Counted from the first letter of the stretch, positions 27,122-37,358 are shown. The stretch: DNA of 64,000 nucleotides from Bradyrhizobium sp. CB1650 (GCF_029761915.1 NZ_CP121695.1:4927501-4991500); one strand, 5' to 3'. Numbers and translations are program-made. Notes: generated by a model not told the origin, from the letters alone.

Positions 27122-28386
27122 TGATCACCTCGGCGGCCTTCGTCGCGATCATGCTGGTCGGAGTACCGATCGGCCTTTGCCTGTGCCTCGCCGGCCTCGT
27201 CTACATCGCCGCATCCGGCAATCCGGTCCTGTTCCAGTCGTATCCGCTTCAGCTCTTCGGTGGTGTCGACAGCTACGGACTGATCGCCATCCCGCTCTTC
27301 ATTCTGATCGGCGAGATCATGAACGGCGGCGGCATCACCCGGCGCATCGTCGACATGGCAATGGCTTTCGTCGGCTCGCTGAAGGGCGGGCTCGCCTACG
27401 TCAACATCCTCGCCAACATGTTCATCTCCTCGATCCTCGGCTCGGCGACCGCGCAGGTCGCGATCATGGCCCAGATCATGGTGCCGGAGATGGAGAAGAA
27501 GGGCTACGACAAGACGTTTGCGGCAGGACTGACTGCGTATGGCGGCATGCTCGGACCGATCATTCCGCCGTCGGTGATGTTCGTGGTCTACAGCGTGCTC
27601 GCACAGGTCTCCGTCAGCGACATGCTGATCGCCGGGATCGTGCCGGGCGTCATCCTCACGGTGATGTTCTGCCTCGTCATTGCACTGATGGGATACATCT
27701 ACAACTATCCCCGCGCGGATTATCAGACGCCGCGCCAGCGCGTGGCGACGATCCTGCGGACGTCGCCGACCCTGCTCATTCCGATCGTCATCGTCGGCAC
27801 GATCCTCGGCGGACTTGCCAACGCGACGGAATCCGCCGCCGTCGGCGCGGTCGCCGCCGCGCTCGTCGGAAAGTTCTGGACCAGGGAATTCGAGTTCTCT
27901 CAACTGCCGCAGATGATGCTGCGCAGCGCCATCTATTCCGCGATCGTGCTGTTCCTGGTCGCCGCGGCGGCCGTGTTCTCCTGGGTCTTGATCTTCGGCA
28001 AGGTGCCGCAGGAAACCGCCGGCTGGATCCAGTCCGCGGCCAAGGATCCGGTAAGCTTCATGCTGATCTGCAATGTCATCTTGCTGGTGATCGGCACGGT
28101 GATTGATGGCATCCCCGGCCTGATCATGACGGTGCCGATCCTGCTGCCGGTCGCATCCGACATCTATCACATCGATCCCAGGCAGTTCGGCGTCGTGGTG
28201 GTGATCAATTTGGTGCTCGGGCTTTTGTCGCCGCCGGTCGGACTCTGCTTCTTCGTCGCTGCCGCCGTCACCGGCGCCAAGCCCGGCCGTATGTTCATGG
28301 TGACGCTGCCCTTCTTCGCCATCTCCTGCGTCCTTCTGGTGCTGCTCTCGCTCTATCCGTCGCTCTCGCTGATCCTCGTCAAATAG
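27121..28386 (+). CDS. TRAP transporter large permease (DctM family), system 2
   Basis: Sodium-coupled channel subunit (421 aa), nearly all hydrophobic. SSILGSATAQVAIMAQIMVPEMEKKGYDKTFAAGL, YGGMLGPIIPPSVMFVVYSVLA and LSPPVGLCFFVAAAVTGAKP are the DctM signatures. It overlaps the small permease by one base and is followed 21 bp later by its receptor gene, so the order here is Q-M-P, while system 1 is P-Q-M. Confidence 0.92.
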   Translation: MITSAAFVAIMLVGVPIGLCLCLAGLVYIAASGNPVLFQSYPLQLFGGVDSYGLIAIPLFILIGEIMNGGGITRRIVDMAMAFVGSLKGGLAYVNILANMFISSILGSATAQVAIMAQIMVPEMEKKGYDKTFAAGLTAYGGMLGPIIPPSVMFVVYSVLAQVSVSDMLIAGIVPGVILTVMFCLVIALMGYIYNYPRADYQTPRQRVATILRTSPTLLIPIVIVGTILGGLANATESAAVGAVAAALVGKFWTREFEFSQLPQMMLRSAIYSAIVLFLVAAAAVFSWVLIFGKVPQETAGWIQSAAKDPVSFMLICNVILLVIGTVIDGIPGLIMTVPILLPVASDIYHIDPRQFGVVVVINLVLGLLSPPVGLCFFVAAAVTGAKPGRMFMVTLPFFAISCVLLVLLSLYPSLSLILVK

Positions 28387-28407
28387 GCCATCCACAGGAG
28401 CCCGACC

Positions 28408-29391
28408 ATGCCGCTCTCACGTCGCCGCTTTCTCGCCGCCAGCGCAGCCGTTCCGCTGTTCGCGCCGTCGCTGGCACTGGCCCAGGCCAAGGAGTTTCGC
28501 CTCGGCCTGATCACGCCCAACGGCCATTCCTGGAACAAGGCCGCGCTCAAATTCGGCGACGATCTCAAGGCTGCCACGAACGGCCGCCTGACCGTAACCG
28601 TGTTTCACTCCGGCCAGCTCGGCAACGAGCCCGCGATGATGCAGCAGTTGCAGTCCGGTGCGCTCGACATGGGCTTCATCCAGGCCGCCGAGCTCGGCTC
28701 ACGCGTGCCGCACATCGCCGCGATCAATGCGCCCTACATCGTCCGTTCGACGCCTGCGGTCGCGAAATTCGTGCGGCATCCGGCGGCGATCAAGCTGTTC
28801 GAGGTGCTGCCGCAGGAGACCGGAACGATCGGGCTCGGCTGGGGCATCACGGGCATGCGCGCGGTGTTCTCCTCCAAGGATCTGACGACGCTGGCCGACA
28901 TTCGCGGAATGAAGCTGCGCATCAATCCGACTCCGGTCTATCGCGATTTCTATTCCTCGCTGGGCGCGGCTCCGACGCCGATTCCGACGCCCCAGGTGTT
29001 CGATGCGATGGCGAACGGTCAGGTCGACGGCCTCGAAGCCGATCTCGAATTCTCCTGGAACCAGCGCTTCGACAAGGTGTCGAAGGTTATCCTTCAGATG
29101 AACGCCGTCTTCATGCCGATGGCGGCGGTGGTCTCGGGCCGGGTCTGGCAGTCCCTGCCGGCCGCAGACCGCGAATTGATCGCCAAGACCGTCAAGTCGA
29201 CGCTGGACGCGCAGATCGACGAGCTTGCCGGCAACGAGCCCGCGCTGATCGAGAATTTCCGCAATGCGCCGATCCCGATCCGTCAGGTGCCGGCCGGCGA
29301 CACCGAGGCGGTGATTGCCGAGTTCGACAAGATCTGGCTGCCCAAGGCGCCTGTCCTCGCCGAACTGCGAAAGGTCGGCGCGACGCTCTGA
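28408..29391 (+). CDS. TRAP transporter substrate-binding protein (DctP family), system 2
   Basis: Periplasmic receptor (327 aa) with a twin-arginine signal (SRRRFLAASAAVPLFAPSLALAQ). The DctP pattern is clear: FHSGQLGNEPAMMQQLQSGALDMGF and DIRGMKLRINPTPVYRDFYSSLGAAPTPIP, where the arginine of MKLR should bind the ligand carboxylate. ACAGGAG precedes the ATG. The next gene, a DapA-like lyase, probably acts on the imported compound. Confidence 0.92.
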   Translation: MPLSRRRFLAASAAVPLFAPSLALAQAKEFRLGLITPNGHSWNKAALKFGDDLKAATNGRLTVTVFHSGQLGNEPAMMQQLQSGALDMGFIQAAELGSRVPHIAAINAPYIVRSTPAVAKFVRHPAAIKLFEVLPQETGTIGLGWGITGMRAVFSSKDLTTLADIRGMKLRINPTPVYRDFYSSLGAAPTPIPTPQVFDAMANGQVDGLEADLEFSWNQRFDKVSKVILQMNAVFMPMAAVVSGRVWQSLPAADRELIAKTVKSTLDAQIDELAGNEPALIENFRNAPIPIRQVPAGDTEAVIAEFDKIWLPKAPVLAELRKVGATL

Positions 29392-29462
29392 TCCCACCCG
29401 CCATCGTCCCCACAACACCCGGCAGATCGACCATCCGCCGGCACATCCACTTGGAGTGAACC

Positions 29463-30389
29463 ATGAGCCCCCGCATTTCCTGGGAAGGCGTCTTCCCGGC
29501 CGTCACCACTCAATTCAACGACGACCTGTCGCTCAACATCGATGCAACCGCGAAGGTCATGGATGGCCTGATCCGCGACGGTGTATCCGGCCTTATCGTC
29601 TGCGGCTCCGTCGGCGAGAACACCTCGCTGGAGCGCAAGGAGAAGGTCGCGATCATGGAGGCAGCCAAATCGGTCGCCGCCGGCCGCGTGCCCGTGCTGT
29701 GCGGCGTTGCCGAATTCACCACCGCCTTCGCGGTCGAAACGGCGAAGGAAGCCGCACGCATCGGCATCGACGGCGTGATGGTCATGCCGGCCCTGGTCTA
29801 TTCGTCGAAGCCGCACGAGACCGCCGCGCACTTCCGCGCCGTCGCCACCGCCACTGACCTGCCGGTCATGCTCTACAACAATCCGCCGATCTACAAGAAC
29901 GACGTCACCCCGGACATCCTGGCATCGCTCGCCGATGTCGAGACCGTCGTCTGCTTCAAAGACTCCTCGGGCGACACGCGGCGTTTCATCGATACCAGAA
30001 ACATGGTGGGCGACCGCTTTGTGCTGTTTGCAGGGCTCGACGACGTCATCGTCGAGAGCGTCGCCATGGGAGCGGTCGGCTGGGTATCGGGCATGTCGAA
30101 CGCTTTCCCGCGCGAGGGCGAGACGCTGTTCCGTCTCGCCAAGGCGGGACGCTATGCCGAAGCCATGCCGCTCTACGAATGGTTCATGCCGCTCCTGCAT
30201 CTCGACGCGCGCCCGGATCTCGTGCAGTGCATCAAGCTATGCGAACACCTCATGGGCCGCGGCACCGCGCTGACGCGGCCGCCCCGTCTTGCGCTGCTGC
30301 CGCAGGAGAAGGCCGAGGTCGAGGCCATGATGATGAGGGCGCTCAAGAACCGGCCGCGCCTGCCGGATGTCGGGCTGAAGGCGGCTTAG
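29463..30389 (+). CDS. Dihydrodipicolinate synthase-family lyase/aldolase
   Basis: TIM-barrel class I aldolase-type enzyme (308 aa). The fold signature GVSGLIVCGSVGENTSLERKEK (about 41), the catalytic Tyr in MLYNNPP (about 138) and the Schiff-base Lys in VCFKDSSGD (about 165) are all present. It is unlikely to be the housekeeping DapA, since it lies in a transporter operon under a GntR regulator; relatives cleave or dehydrate keto-sugar acids, hydroxyproline derivatives or sialic acid. TTGGAGTG precedes the ATG. Its TAG overlaps the TAA of the convergent liuE gene. Confidence 0.88.
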   Translation: MSPRISWEGVFPAVTTQFNDDLSLNIDATAKVMDGLIRDGVSGLIVCGSVGENTSLERKEKVAIMEAAKSVAAGRVPVLCGVAEFTTAFAVETAKEAARIGIDGVMVMPALVYSSKPHETAAHFRAVATATDLPVMLYNNPPIYKNDVTPDILASLADVETVVCFKDSSGDTRRFIDTRNMVGDRFVLFAGLDDVIVESVAMGAVGWVSGMSNAFPREGETLFRLAKAGRYAEAMPLYEWFMPLLHLDARPDLVQCIKLCEHLMGRGTALTRPPRLALLPQEKAEVEAMMMRALKNRPRLPDVGLKAA

Positions 30390-31309
30390 ACAGCCTGCGT
30401 CGCCGACCGCCTGCGCTTCGCATTCAGAGCCGAGGCCACGCGGCTTGCCGGCGGGCGGCCGAGCACGCGGCTGATCTCATTCGTCGCCGCCAGCAGCCCT
30501 TCCATGTGGATGCCGGTGCTGATCCCCATGCCCTCGAGCATGTAGACGACGTCCTCGGTCGCGACATTGCCCGTCGCGCCCGGCGCGTAGGGACAGCCGC
30601 CGAGACCGCCGGCCGCGGAATCGATGACGCGGACCCCCTCCTCCAGTCCTGCGTAGAGATTGGCGAGCGCCTGGCCATAGGTGTCGTGGAAATGAATCGC
30701 GAGATTGGCAACGGGAATGTTGGCACTGACCGCACGCAGCATCTCCTTCGCCTTGGTCGGCGTACCGACACCGATGGTATCGCCGAGCGAAATCTCGTAG
30801 CAGCCGAGGTCCCACAGGGTCTTCGCGAGATCGGCAACCGCCTTCGGCTTGATCTCGCCGTCGAAAGGACAGCCCAGCACACAGGAGATATAGCCGCGCA
30901 CCTTGGCGCCATCGGCCTTGGCGCGCGCGAGCACCGGCCTGAACCGTTCGATGGATTCGGCAACCGAGCAGTTGATGTTGGCGCGGGAGAAGCCTTCGGA
31001 AGCTGCCGCGAACACGGAAACGATCTTGGCGCCGGCGGCGCGCGCGGCCTCATAGCCCTTCTCGTTCGGTACCAGCACGTGGAATTCGGCGCCCTTCACG
31101 TGGCTCACGCCGCGCAGCACGGCATCCGAGCTTGCCATCTGTGGAATCGCCTTGGGCGAGACGAAGGCGCCGACCTCGACGGTGGTGAGGCCGGCCGCGA
31201 CCAACGCCTCGACGAAGGCGATGCGGGCCTCGACGCTCACCAGCGTCTTCTCGTTCTGGAGGCCGTCGCGCGGCCCCATTTCGATGATGCGGACCTGATC
31301 GTTCATCAT
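30386..31309 (-). CDS. liuE: Hydroxymethylglutaryl-CoA lyase
   Basis: Cleaves HMG-CoA to acetyl-CoA and acetoacetate, the last step of leucine degradation. The TIM-barrel start IIEMGPRDGLQNEK with metal and acid residues, the metal-binding HFHDTYG (about residue 212) and the catalytic-cysteine loop GLGGCPYAPGATGNVATED (about 242) are intact. The start ATGATGA overlaps the stop of the upstream MCC alpha gene; either Met is usable. Length (307 aa) is normal. Last gene of the liu operon. Confidence 0.95.
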   Translation of the reverse strand: MMNDQVRIIEMGPRDGLQNEKTLVSVEARIAFVEALVAAGLTTVEVGAFVSPKAIPQMASSDAVLRGVSHVKGAEFHVLVPNEKGYEAARAAGAKIVSVFAAASEGFSRANINCSVAESIERFRPVLARAKADGAKVRGYISCVLGCPFDGEIKPKAVADLAKTLWDLGCYEISLGDTIGVGTPTKAKEMLRAVSANIPVANLAIHFHDTYGQALANLYAGLEEGVRVIDSAAGGLGGCPYAPGATGNVATEDVVYMLEGMGISTGIHMEGLLAATNEISRVLGRPPASRVASALNAKRRRSATQAV

Positions 31310-33315
31310 TCTTGCTCGCCCGATGGTTCGACCACGGCCAGCTCGACGCCTTCCTGCACGATGTCGCCGACCTTGCACTTGATGGCTTTCAGAACGCCCG
31401 CAAATGGCGCACGCAGAGTCTGCTCCATCTTCATCACTTCCAGGGTGAGGATCGGCGCGCCCTTCTCGAGCTTCGCCCCCTCTTCCGCGAGCACGGCGAC
31501 GACCGTGCCCGGCAAGGGCGCCGCGATCTTGTCCTCGCCGACATGCTCCTCGCTCTCGCCGCCGAACGGATCGACCCAGTGCAGGTCGAAGCGGCCGTTG
31601 CGGGTGCGCAAGTATAGCTCATGGCCGTCGATCACGGCCGCCACCTGCGACTTGACGCCATCGAGCGTCAGATCGAAGCCGCCATCCCGCGATGAGATCG
31701 CGAAAGCCAGCTCGCGCTCGCCAATCACCAGCGTCGAAGGCCCACTGCCATAGTTCAGCGCGATCTTCTGCTCAGGCCTATGGCCGACGCGGAAGGCGAA
31801 GCTGCGTTGACGGCGTCCGACCGGCATCCAGCCAAAGGTCTGCCAGGGCGAACTCGCAGCCGCCTGCGCGGCCTGGCGCTCGTCATTGACGATCGCGGCC
31901 ACCGCGGCGCAGAGCTCGAGCTCGCCGGGCGCGGTGGCCGCCGGCGTCAAGACTGCCAGCTCGCGCTCGATGAAGCCGGTGTCGATCGCGTTCGCCCGCA
32001 CCTTCGGATGCGTCATCAGTGCCGACAGGAAAGGGATGTTGGTGACGACGCCGCGGACGTCGCAGTCCTCGAGCCCGCGGTTCAGCCGCTCGATCGCGAC
32101 ATCGCGCGTCGGCGCCCACGCGATCATCTTGGCCAGCATCGCGTCATAGTAGGGAGAGACGCCATCGCCCTCGCGATAGCCGGCGTCGATGCGCAAGCCC
32201 CCGGTTTCCGCGGGCAGACGCCAGGTCGAGATCCTACCGACCGACGGCATGAAGTTCTTGGTCGGGTTTTCGGCGTAGACCCGCGCCTCGATGGCGTGGC
32301 CGTTGAGGCGGATCTCGTCCTGCTTCAGCGGCAGTTCCTCGCCGAAGGCGACGCGCAACTGCCACTCGACGAGGTCGATCCCGGTGATCAATTCCGTCAC
32401 GGGATGCTCGACCTGGAGACGGGTGTTCATCTCGATGAAGAACACGTCCTTGCCGTCGGAGACGAATTCGATGGTGCCGGCGCCGACATAGTTCACCGCG
32501 CCGGCCGCCTTGCGCGCGGCGGCACAGACGGTTTCGCGCTGGCTGGCGTTGAGCGTCGGCGATGGCGCCTCCTCGATCACCTTCTGGTGTCGGCGCTGCA
32601 GCGTGCATTCACGCTCGAATAGCGAGAGCAGATTGCCGTGCCTGTCGCCGATCACCTGCACCTCGATGTGCCGGGGATTGTCGACATATTTCTCGATCAG
32701 CATGGTGTCATCGCCGAACGCAGCCTTGGCCTCGCGCTTGGCGCTGACGATCGCGGGGCCGAGTTCGGCCGACGAACGCACGATACGCATGCCGCGACCG
32801 CCGCCGCCCGCCGAAGCCTTGACCAGGACGGGGAAGCCGATCTTCTCGGCCGCCTTCGCCAGCGTCGCCTCGTCCTGGGCCGCACCGTGGTAGCCAGGCA
32901 CCAGGGGCACGCCGGCCTTCTCCATCAGCGCCTTGGAACCTGACTTCGAGCCCATCGCGGTCATCATCCCGGCAGTCGGACCGACAAAGACCAATCCGGC
33001 GTCCAGGCAGGCCCGCGCGAACTCGGCATTCTCCGACAGGAAGCCGTAGCCGGGATGCACGCCTTCCGCGCCGGTTTTTCGCGCGGCTTCGATCAAACGC
33101 TCGACGTTCAGATAGCTATCGCGCGCCCGTGCGGGCCCGAGCAGCACGGCCTCGTCGGCGAGCGCGACATGCATCGCGTCGCGGTCGGCCTCGGAATAGA
33201 CGGCGACGGTTCGCAAGCCCATGGCGCGGGCGGTGCGGATGACGCGGCAGGCGATCTCGCCGCGATTGGCAATCAAGAGCGTGCGAAAGCGCCGGTAGAG
33301 GTTTGAGCGGTCCAT
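31306..33315 (-). CDS. liuD: Methylcrotonyl-CoA carboxylase, biotin-carrying alpha subunit
   Basis: Biotin carboxylase plus carrier subunit (669 aa). LLIANRGEIACRVIRTARAMG opens the BC domain; ATP-grasp motifs KASAGGGGRGMRIV and the metal/catalytic FFIEMNTRLQVEHPVTE follow; the C-terminal biotinyl domain has EVMKMEQ with the biotinylated Lys at about 629. ATG at 33315 begins 2 bp after the beta-subunit stop; a longer frame upstream reads into that gene. Neighbouring liuB, liuA and liuE identify the substrate as 3-methylcrotonyl-CoA instead of acetyl- or propionyl-CoA. Confidence 0.94.
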   Translation of the reverse strand: MDRSNLYRRFRTLLIANRGEIACRVIRTARAMGLRTVAVYSEADRDAMHVALADEAVLLGPARARDSYLNVERLIEAARKTGAEGVHPGYGFLSENAEFARACLDAGLVFVGPTAGMMTAMGSKSGSKALMEKAGVPLVPGYHGAAQDEATLAKAAEKIGFPVLVKASAGGGGRGMRIVRSSAELGPAIVSAKREAKAAFGDDTMLIEKYVDNPRHIEVQVIGDRHGNLLSLFERECTLQRRHQKVIEEAPSPTLNASQRETVCAAARKAAGAVNYVGAGTIEFVSDGKDVFFIEMNTRLQVEHPVTELITGIDLVEWQLRVAFGEELPLKQDEIRLNGHAIEARVYAENPTKNFMPSVGRISTWRLPAETGGLRIDAGYREGDGVSPYYDAMLAKMIAWAPTRDVAIERLNRGLEDCDVRGVVTNIPFLSALMTHPKVRANAIDTGFIERELAVLTPAATAPGELELCAAVAAIVNDERQAAQAAASSPWQTFGWMPVGRRQRSFAFRVGHRPEQKIALNYGSGPSTLVIGERELAFAISSRDGGFDLTLDGVKSQVAAVIDGHELYLRTRNGRFDLHWVDPFGGESEEHVGEDKIAAPLPGTVVAVLAEEGAKLEKGAPILTLEVMKMEQTLRAPFAGVLKAIKCKVGDIVQEGVELAVVEPSGEQE

Positions 33316-33317
33316 CG

Positions 33318-34922
33318 TCACATCCTGAACAACCCGAATTTCGTCGGTTCGATCGGCGCATTCGACGCCGCCGAGAGGCCGAGGCCGAGTATGAGCCGTG
33401 TGTCGGCCGGGTCGATCACGCCGTCGTCCCACAGCCGCGCGGTGGCGTAATAGGGATGGCCCTGGCTCTCATATTGCGCGCGGATGGGGCTGCGGAATTT
33501 CTCTTCCTCTTCCTTCGACCAGCTATCGCCCTTGGCCTCGATGTTGTCGCGCCGGACCTGGCTCAGCACCATGGAGGCCTGCTCGCCGCCCATCACGGAA
33601 ATGCGCGCGTTCGGCCACATCCAAAGGAATCGCGGGCCGTAGGCGCGGCCGCACATGCCGTAATTGCCGGCGCCATAGGAGCCGCCGATCACGACGGTGA
33701 ATTTCGGCACCGAGGCGGTCGCGACCGCCGTCACCAGTTTCGCACCGTCGCGCGCGATGCCGCCGGCCTCGTATTTCTTGCCTACCATGAAGCCGGTGAT
33801 GTTCTGCAGGAACACCAACGGAATGCCGCGCTGGCAGCACAGCTCGATGAAATGCGCGCCCTTGAGCGAGCTCTCGCTGAACAGGATGCCGTTGTTGGCA
33901 ATGATGCCGACCGGAAAGCCCCAGATATGGGCGAAGCCGCAGATCAGCGTCGTGCCGTAGAGTTTCTTGAACTCGTCGAACTCGGAGCCGTCGACAATGC
34001 GGGCGATGATGTCGCGCACGTCGAACGGCTTTCTGCCGTCGACCGGCACGACGCCGTAGATCTCCTCCGCCGGAAACAGCGGCTCACGCGGCGCATGCAT
34101 GTTGAGGTTCGACCGCGCCTGTGGCTTCAACGTGCCGACGATGCGCCTGGCGATGCCGATTGCGTGTGCATCGTTCTGCGCATAGTGGTCGGTCACACCG
34201 GACTGGCGCGAATGCACGTCGGCGCCACCGAGTTCCTCTGCGCTCACCACCTCGCCGGTCGCGGCCTTCACCAGCGGCGGGCCGCCGAGGAAGATGGTGC
34301 CCTGGTTGCGTACGATGATGCTTTCGTCCGACATCGCCGGCACGTAGGCGCCGCCGGCGGTGCAGGAGCCCATCACGATCGCGATCTGCGGGATGCCTTG
34401 CGAAGACATCTGGGCCTGGTTGTAGAAGATGCGGCCAAAGTGCCGCTCGTCCGGGAAGATCTCGTCCTGGAGCGGCAGGAAAGCGCCGCCGGAATCGACC
34501 ATGTAGACGCAAGGCAGATTGTTCTGCCGCGCGATGTCCTGCGCGCGCAGATGCTTCTTCACCGTCATCGGGTAATAGGTGCCGCCCTTGATGGTGGCAT
34601 CGTTGGCGACGATCACACATTCGCGGCCCGAGATGCGCCCGACCCCCGTCACGATGCTCGCCGAATGCACGTCGCCACCATAGAGGCCGTAGGCGGCAAG
34701 CGGCGACAGCTCCAGGAATGAGGTGCCGGGGTCGACCAGCAGGTCGACACGCTGACGCGCCAGCATCTTGCCGCGCGCGGTGTGGCGGTTGCGCGAGGTC
34801 TCGCCGCCGCCGCCGGCCACCTGGCTCAGCTTCTCGCGCAAATCGGCGACAAGGGCACGCATGGCTTCGGCGTTGCGGGCGAAATCGGAGGACGATGGAT
34901 CAATGCTGGAATGGAGCGGCAT
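33318..34922 (-). CDS. liuB: Methylcrotonyl-CoA carboxylase beta subunit (carboxyltransferase)
   Basis: Carboxyltransferase (534 aa) that moves CO2 from biotin to 3-methylcrotonyl-Co[34 protein letters not shown] is the typical N-terminal domain; [21 protein letters not shown] and the C-terminal [40 protein letters not shown] form the oxyanion holes. Length and motifs match MCC beta closely. It follows liuA after 82 bp and precedes liuD by 2 bp. Confidence 0.95.
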   Translation of the reverse strand: MPLHSSIDPSSSDFARNAEAMRALVADLREKLSQVAGGGGETSRNRHTARGKMLARQRVDLLVDPGTSFLELSPLAAYGLYGGDVHSASIVTGVGRISGRECVIVANDATIKGGTYYPMTVKKHLRAQDIARQNNLPCVYMVDSGGAFLPLQDEIFPDERHFGRIFYNQAQMSSQGIPQIAIVMGSCTAGGAYVPAMSDESIIVRNQGTIFLGGPPLVKAATGEVVSAEELGGADVHSRQSGVTDHYAQNDAHAIGIARRIVGTLKPQARSNLNMHAPREPLFPAEEIYGVVPVDGRKPFDVRDIIARIVDGSEFDEFKKLYGTTLICGFAHIWGFPVGIIANNGILFSESSLKGAHFIELCCQRGIPLVFLQNITGFMVGKKYEAGGIARDGAKLVTAVATASVPKFTVVIGGSYGAGNYGMCGRAYGPRFLWMWPNARISVMGGEQASMVLSQVRRDNIEAKGDSWSKEEEEKFRSPIRAQYESQGHPYYATARLWDDGVIDPADTRLILGLGLSAASNAPIEPTKFGLFRM

Positions 34923-35004
34923 GTGGTCCCGAGGCTGCTTGTGACGTGGTGAGACGCCGCGACAGGTTGGACCAGTTTCGCGGCAATTCCAATTGCGTGG
35001 CGGC

Positions 35005-36177
35005 TTAAGCCGTCTCCGCCATCAGCTCGCGGCCGATCAACATGCGGCGGACCTCGGAGGTGCCGGCGCCGATCTCGTAGAGCTTGGCATCGCGCCACAG
35101 GCGTCCGGTGGGAAACTCGCTGGTGTAGCCGACGCCGCCGAGCGCCTGGATCGCCTCACCCGCCATCCACGTCGCCTTCTCGGCGGAATAGAGGATCGCG
35201 GCGGCCGCGTCCTTGCGCAGTGTGCGCGCATGGTTGGCGCGGTCGCAGGCGCGCCCCACGGCGTAGACATAGGCACGCGTGGCCTGCCAGGTCGAATACA
35301 TGTCGGCGAGCTTGCCCTGCATGAGCTGGAAGTCGCCGATCGGCTGACCGAACTGCTTGCGTTCGTGCATGTAGGGTACGACCGCGTCCATGCAGGCCGC
35401 CATGATGCCGAGCGGGCCGCCGGACAGCACCGCACGCTCGTAGTCGAGGCCGGACATCAGCACCTTGACGCCCTCGCCGACGCCGCCGAGCACGTTCTCC
35501 TCCGGCACCTCGCACTCGTCGAAGAACAGCGGATAGGTGTTGGAGCCGCGCATGCCGAGCTTGTCGAGATGCTGGCCGTGGCTGAAGCCTTTGAAGCCCT
35601 TCTCGATCAGAAACGCGGTCATCCCGCGCGGCCCCGCCTCAGGATCGGTCTTGGCGTAGACGACGAGCACGTCGGCATCACCGCCATTGGTGATCCACAT
35701 CTTCGAGCCGTTGAGCACGTAGCGGTCGCCACGCTTGTCGGCGCGCAGCTTCATGGAGACGACGTCGGAGCCTGCGCCGGGCTCGGACATCGCGAGCGCG
35801 CCGACATATTCGCCGGAGATCAGCTTCGGCAGATAGCGCTGCCGCTGCGCCTCGTTGCCATTGCGGCGGATCTGGTTGACGCAGAGGTTGGAATGGGCGC
35901 CGTAGGACAGCCCCACCGCGGCCGAGCCGCGTGAAATCTCCTCCATGGCGACGATGTGGGCGAGATAGCCCATATTGGAGCCGCCATATTGCTCGGGCGC
36001 CGTCATGCCGAGCAGCCCGAGGTCGCCCAAGCGCTTCCAGAGGTCCGCCGGGAACAGATTGGCCTTATCGATCGCGGCGGCGCGCGGCGCGACCTCCGCC
36101 TCCACGAACGCGCGAACGGTGTCGCGCAGCATGGCGATCTCTTCACCCATATCGAAATCGATGCTCGGGATATTCAA
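35005..36177 (-). CDS. liuA: Isovaleryl-CoA dehydrogenase
   Basis: FAD enzyme (390 aa) oxidising isovaleryl-CoA to 3-methylcrotonyl-CoA and passing electrons to ETF. The FAD/substrate motifs [18 protein letters not shown] and KMWITNGG are clear. The catalytic glutamate is in [13 protein letters not shown] (E247), the position specific to isovaleryl-CoA dehydrogenases, while the usual acyl-CoA dehydrogenase site reads [10 protein letters not shown] without it. The start is TTG at 36177, backed by GGAGGA 6 bp upstream; the first internal ATG would remove nine conserved-looking residues. First gene of the operon. Confidence 0.95.
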   Translation of the reverse strand: MNIPSIDFDMGEEIAMLRDTVRAFVEAEVAPRAAAIDKANLFPADLWKRLGDLGLLGMTAPEQYGGSNMGYLAHIVAMEEISRGSAAVGLSYGAHSNLCVNQIRRNGNEAQRQRYLPKLISGEYVGALAMSEPGAGSDVVSMKLRADKRGDRYVLNGSKMWITNGGDADVLVVYAKTDPEAGPRGMTAFLIEKGFKGFSHGQHLDKLGMRGSNTYPLFFDECEVPEENVLGGVGEGVKVLMSGLDYERAVLSGGPLGIMAACMDAVVPYMHERKQFGQPIGDFQLMQGKLADMYSTWQATRAYVYAVGRACDRANHARTLRKDAAAAILYSAEKATWMAGEAIQALGGVGYTSEFPTGRLWRDAKLYEIGAGTSEVRRMLIGRELMAETA

Positions 36178-36276
36178 GGCGATTCCTCCGTCTTATTGGG
36201 CCCGAACCTACCCCTGCGCGGGCACCGCAGCCGTCTAAAAGGTTGCATTTTCCGCCAACTTTGGCGAGGATTTTCC

Positions 36277-37305
36277 ATGCCCTTTCAAGCCGCGACTGCG
36301 ACGCCCCGCCGCGCCATGACGCCCGCCGCCTTCGTCCGTGGCGTGGTCGCCGCTTACGATCGCTATGGACGCGACCCGGCTGGGGCCCTCGGCAAGGGCC
36401 AGGTAACGGCAGACCTTGTCAAATCGACGGATGGAAGGATCACAGCCGCTCAGTTCGAGGCGCTGGCGGGCCACGCCATGCGCGAGCTCGACGACGAAGC
36501 ACTCGGCTGGTTCTCGCGCCGGCTGCCCTGGGGCACCTACGGCATGCTGTGCCGCGCCTCAATCACCGCGCCCAATCTCGAGGTGGCGCTGAAGCGCTGG
36601 TGCCGACATCACCGGCTGCTGACCGAGGACGTACTGTTCGAGCTCGCGATCGGCGACGAGACCGCCGTCGTCTCCATCCGGGAGCTGCGCGACCTCGGCG
36701 CCTGCCGCGAGTTCTGCCTCGTCACGCTGCTGCGCTATGTGCTCGGCTTTTCCTGCTGGGCGGTCGATTCCGCGATCGCGCTGCGCGAAGCGGAATTTCC
36801 CTTTCCCGAGCCGGCCCACGTCTCGGTCTATCCGACCATCTTCTGCAAGACCGTCGGCTTCGGCGCGGACCGCGCCGGCATCGTCTTCGACAAGCACTAT
36901 CTGTCGCTGCCGCTCACCCGCAACGCCGCCGACCTCGACACCATGCTGAAGGGCGCGCTGCGGCTGACCGTGCTGCCCTATCGGCGCGACCGGCTCCTGG
37001 TCGAGCGCGTCCGCCGCGTGCTGCGTGGCGCGCGCGGCCGCATCCTTGGCGCCGAAGACGTTGCGAGCGAACTTGCGCTCTCCGCCCGCACCATGCACCG
37101 CCGCCTGCGCGAGGAAGCGACCTCGCTGCGCGATTTGAAGGAAGAGGCGAAACTCGAGCTCGCCAAGCAGGAGCTGGTGCGCGGCCGCGTGCCGATCAAG
37201 CGGATCGCCGAGCTCGCCGGCTTCCGCAACGAAAAGAGCTTTTCCCGCGCCTTCCGTACCTGGACCGGCGCCTCGCCACGCGAGTTTCGCGGCAAATATC
37301 GTTAG
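36277..37305 (+). CDS. AraC-family regulator with Arabinose_bd-type N-terminal domain
   Basis: Transcription factor (342 aa). Residues about 15-210 match the ligand domain seen in OruR/ArgR-like AraC proteins (LPWGTYGMLCRASITAPNLEVALKRWCRHHRLL). The C-terminal HTH pair is at about 250-340, with LALSARTMHRRLREEATSLRDLKEEAKL and IAELAGFRNEKSFSRAFRTWTGASPREFR. ATG at 36277 follows GAGGA. It is divergent from liuA across 99 bp, which suggests control of the leucine/isovalerate operon. Confidence 0.9.
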   Translation: MPFQAATATPRRAMTPAAFVRGVVAAYDRYGRDPAGALGKGQVTADLVKSTDGRITAAQFEALAGHAMRELDDEALGWFSRRLPWGTYGMLCRASITAPNLEVALKRWCRHHRLLTEDVLFELAIGDETAVVSIRELRDLGACREFCLVTLLRYVLGFSCWAVDSAIALREAEFPFPEPAHVSVYPTIFCKTVGFGADRAGIVFDKHYLSLPLTRNAADLDTMLKGALRLTVLPYRRDRLLVERVRRVLRGARGRILGAEDVASELALSARTMHRRLREEATSLRDLKEEAKLELAKQELVRGRVPIKRIAELAGFRNEKSFSRAFRTWTGASPREFRGKYR

Positions 37306-37358
37306 GCTGCGCGCGCAGGCCGACACGCGCTCCCGATAGTTGCAGTCATCAAGCTTTT

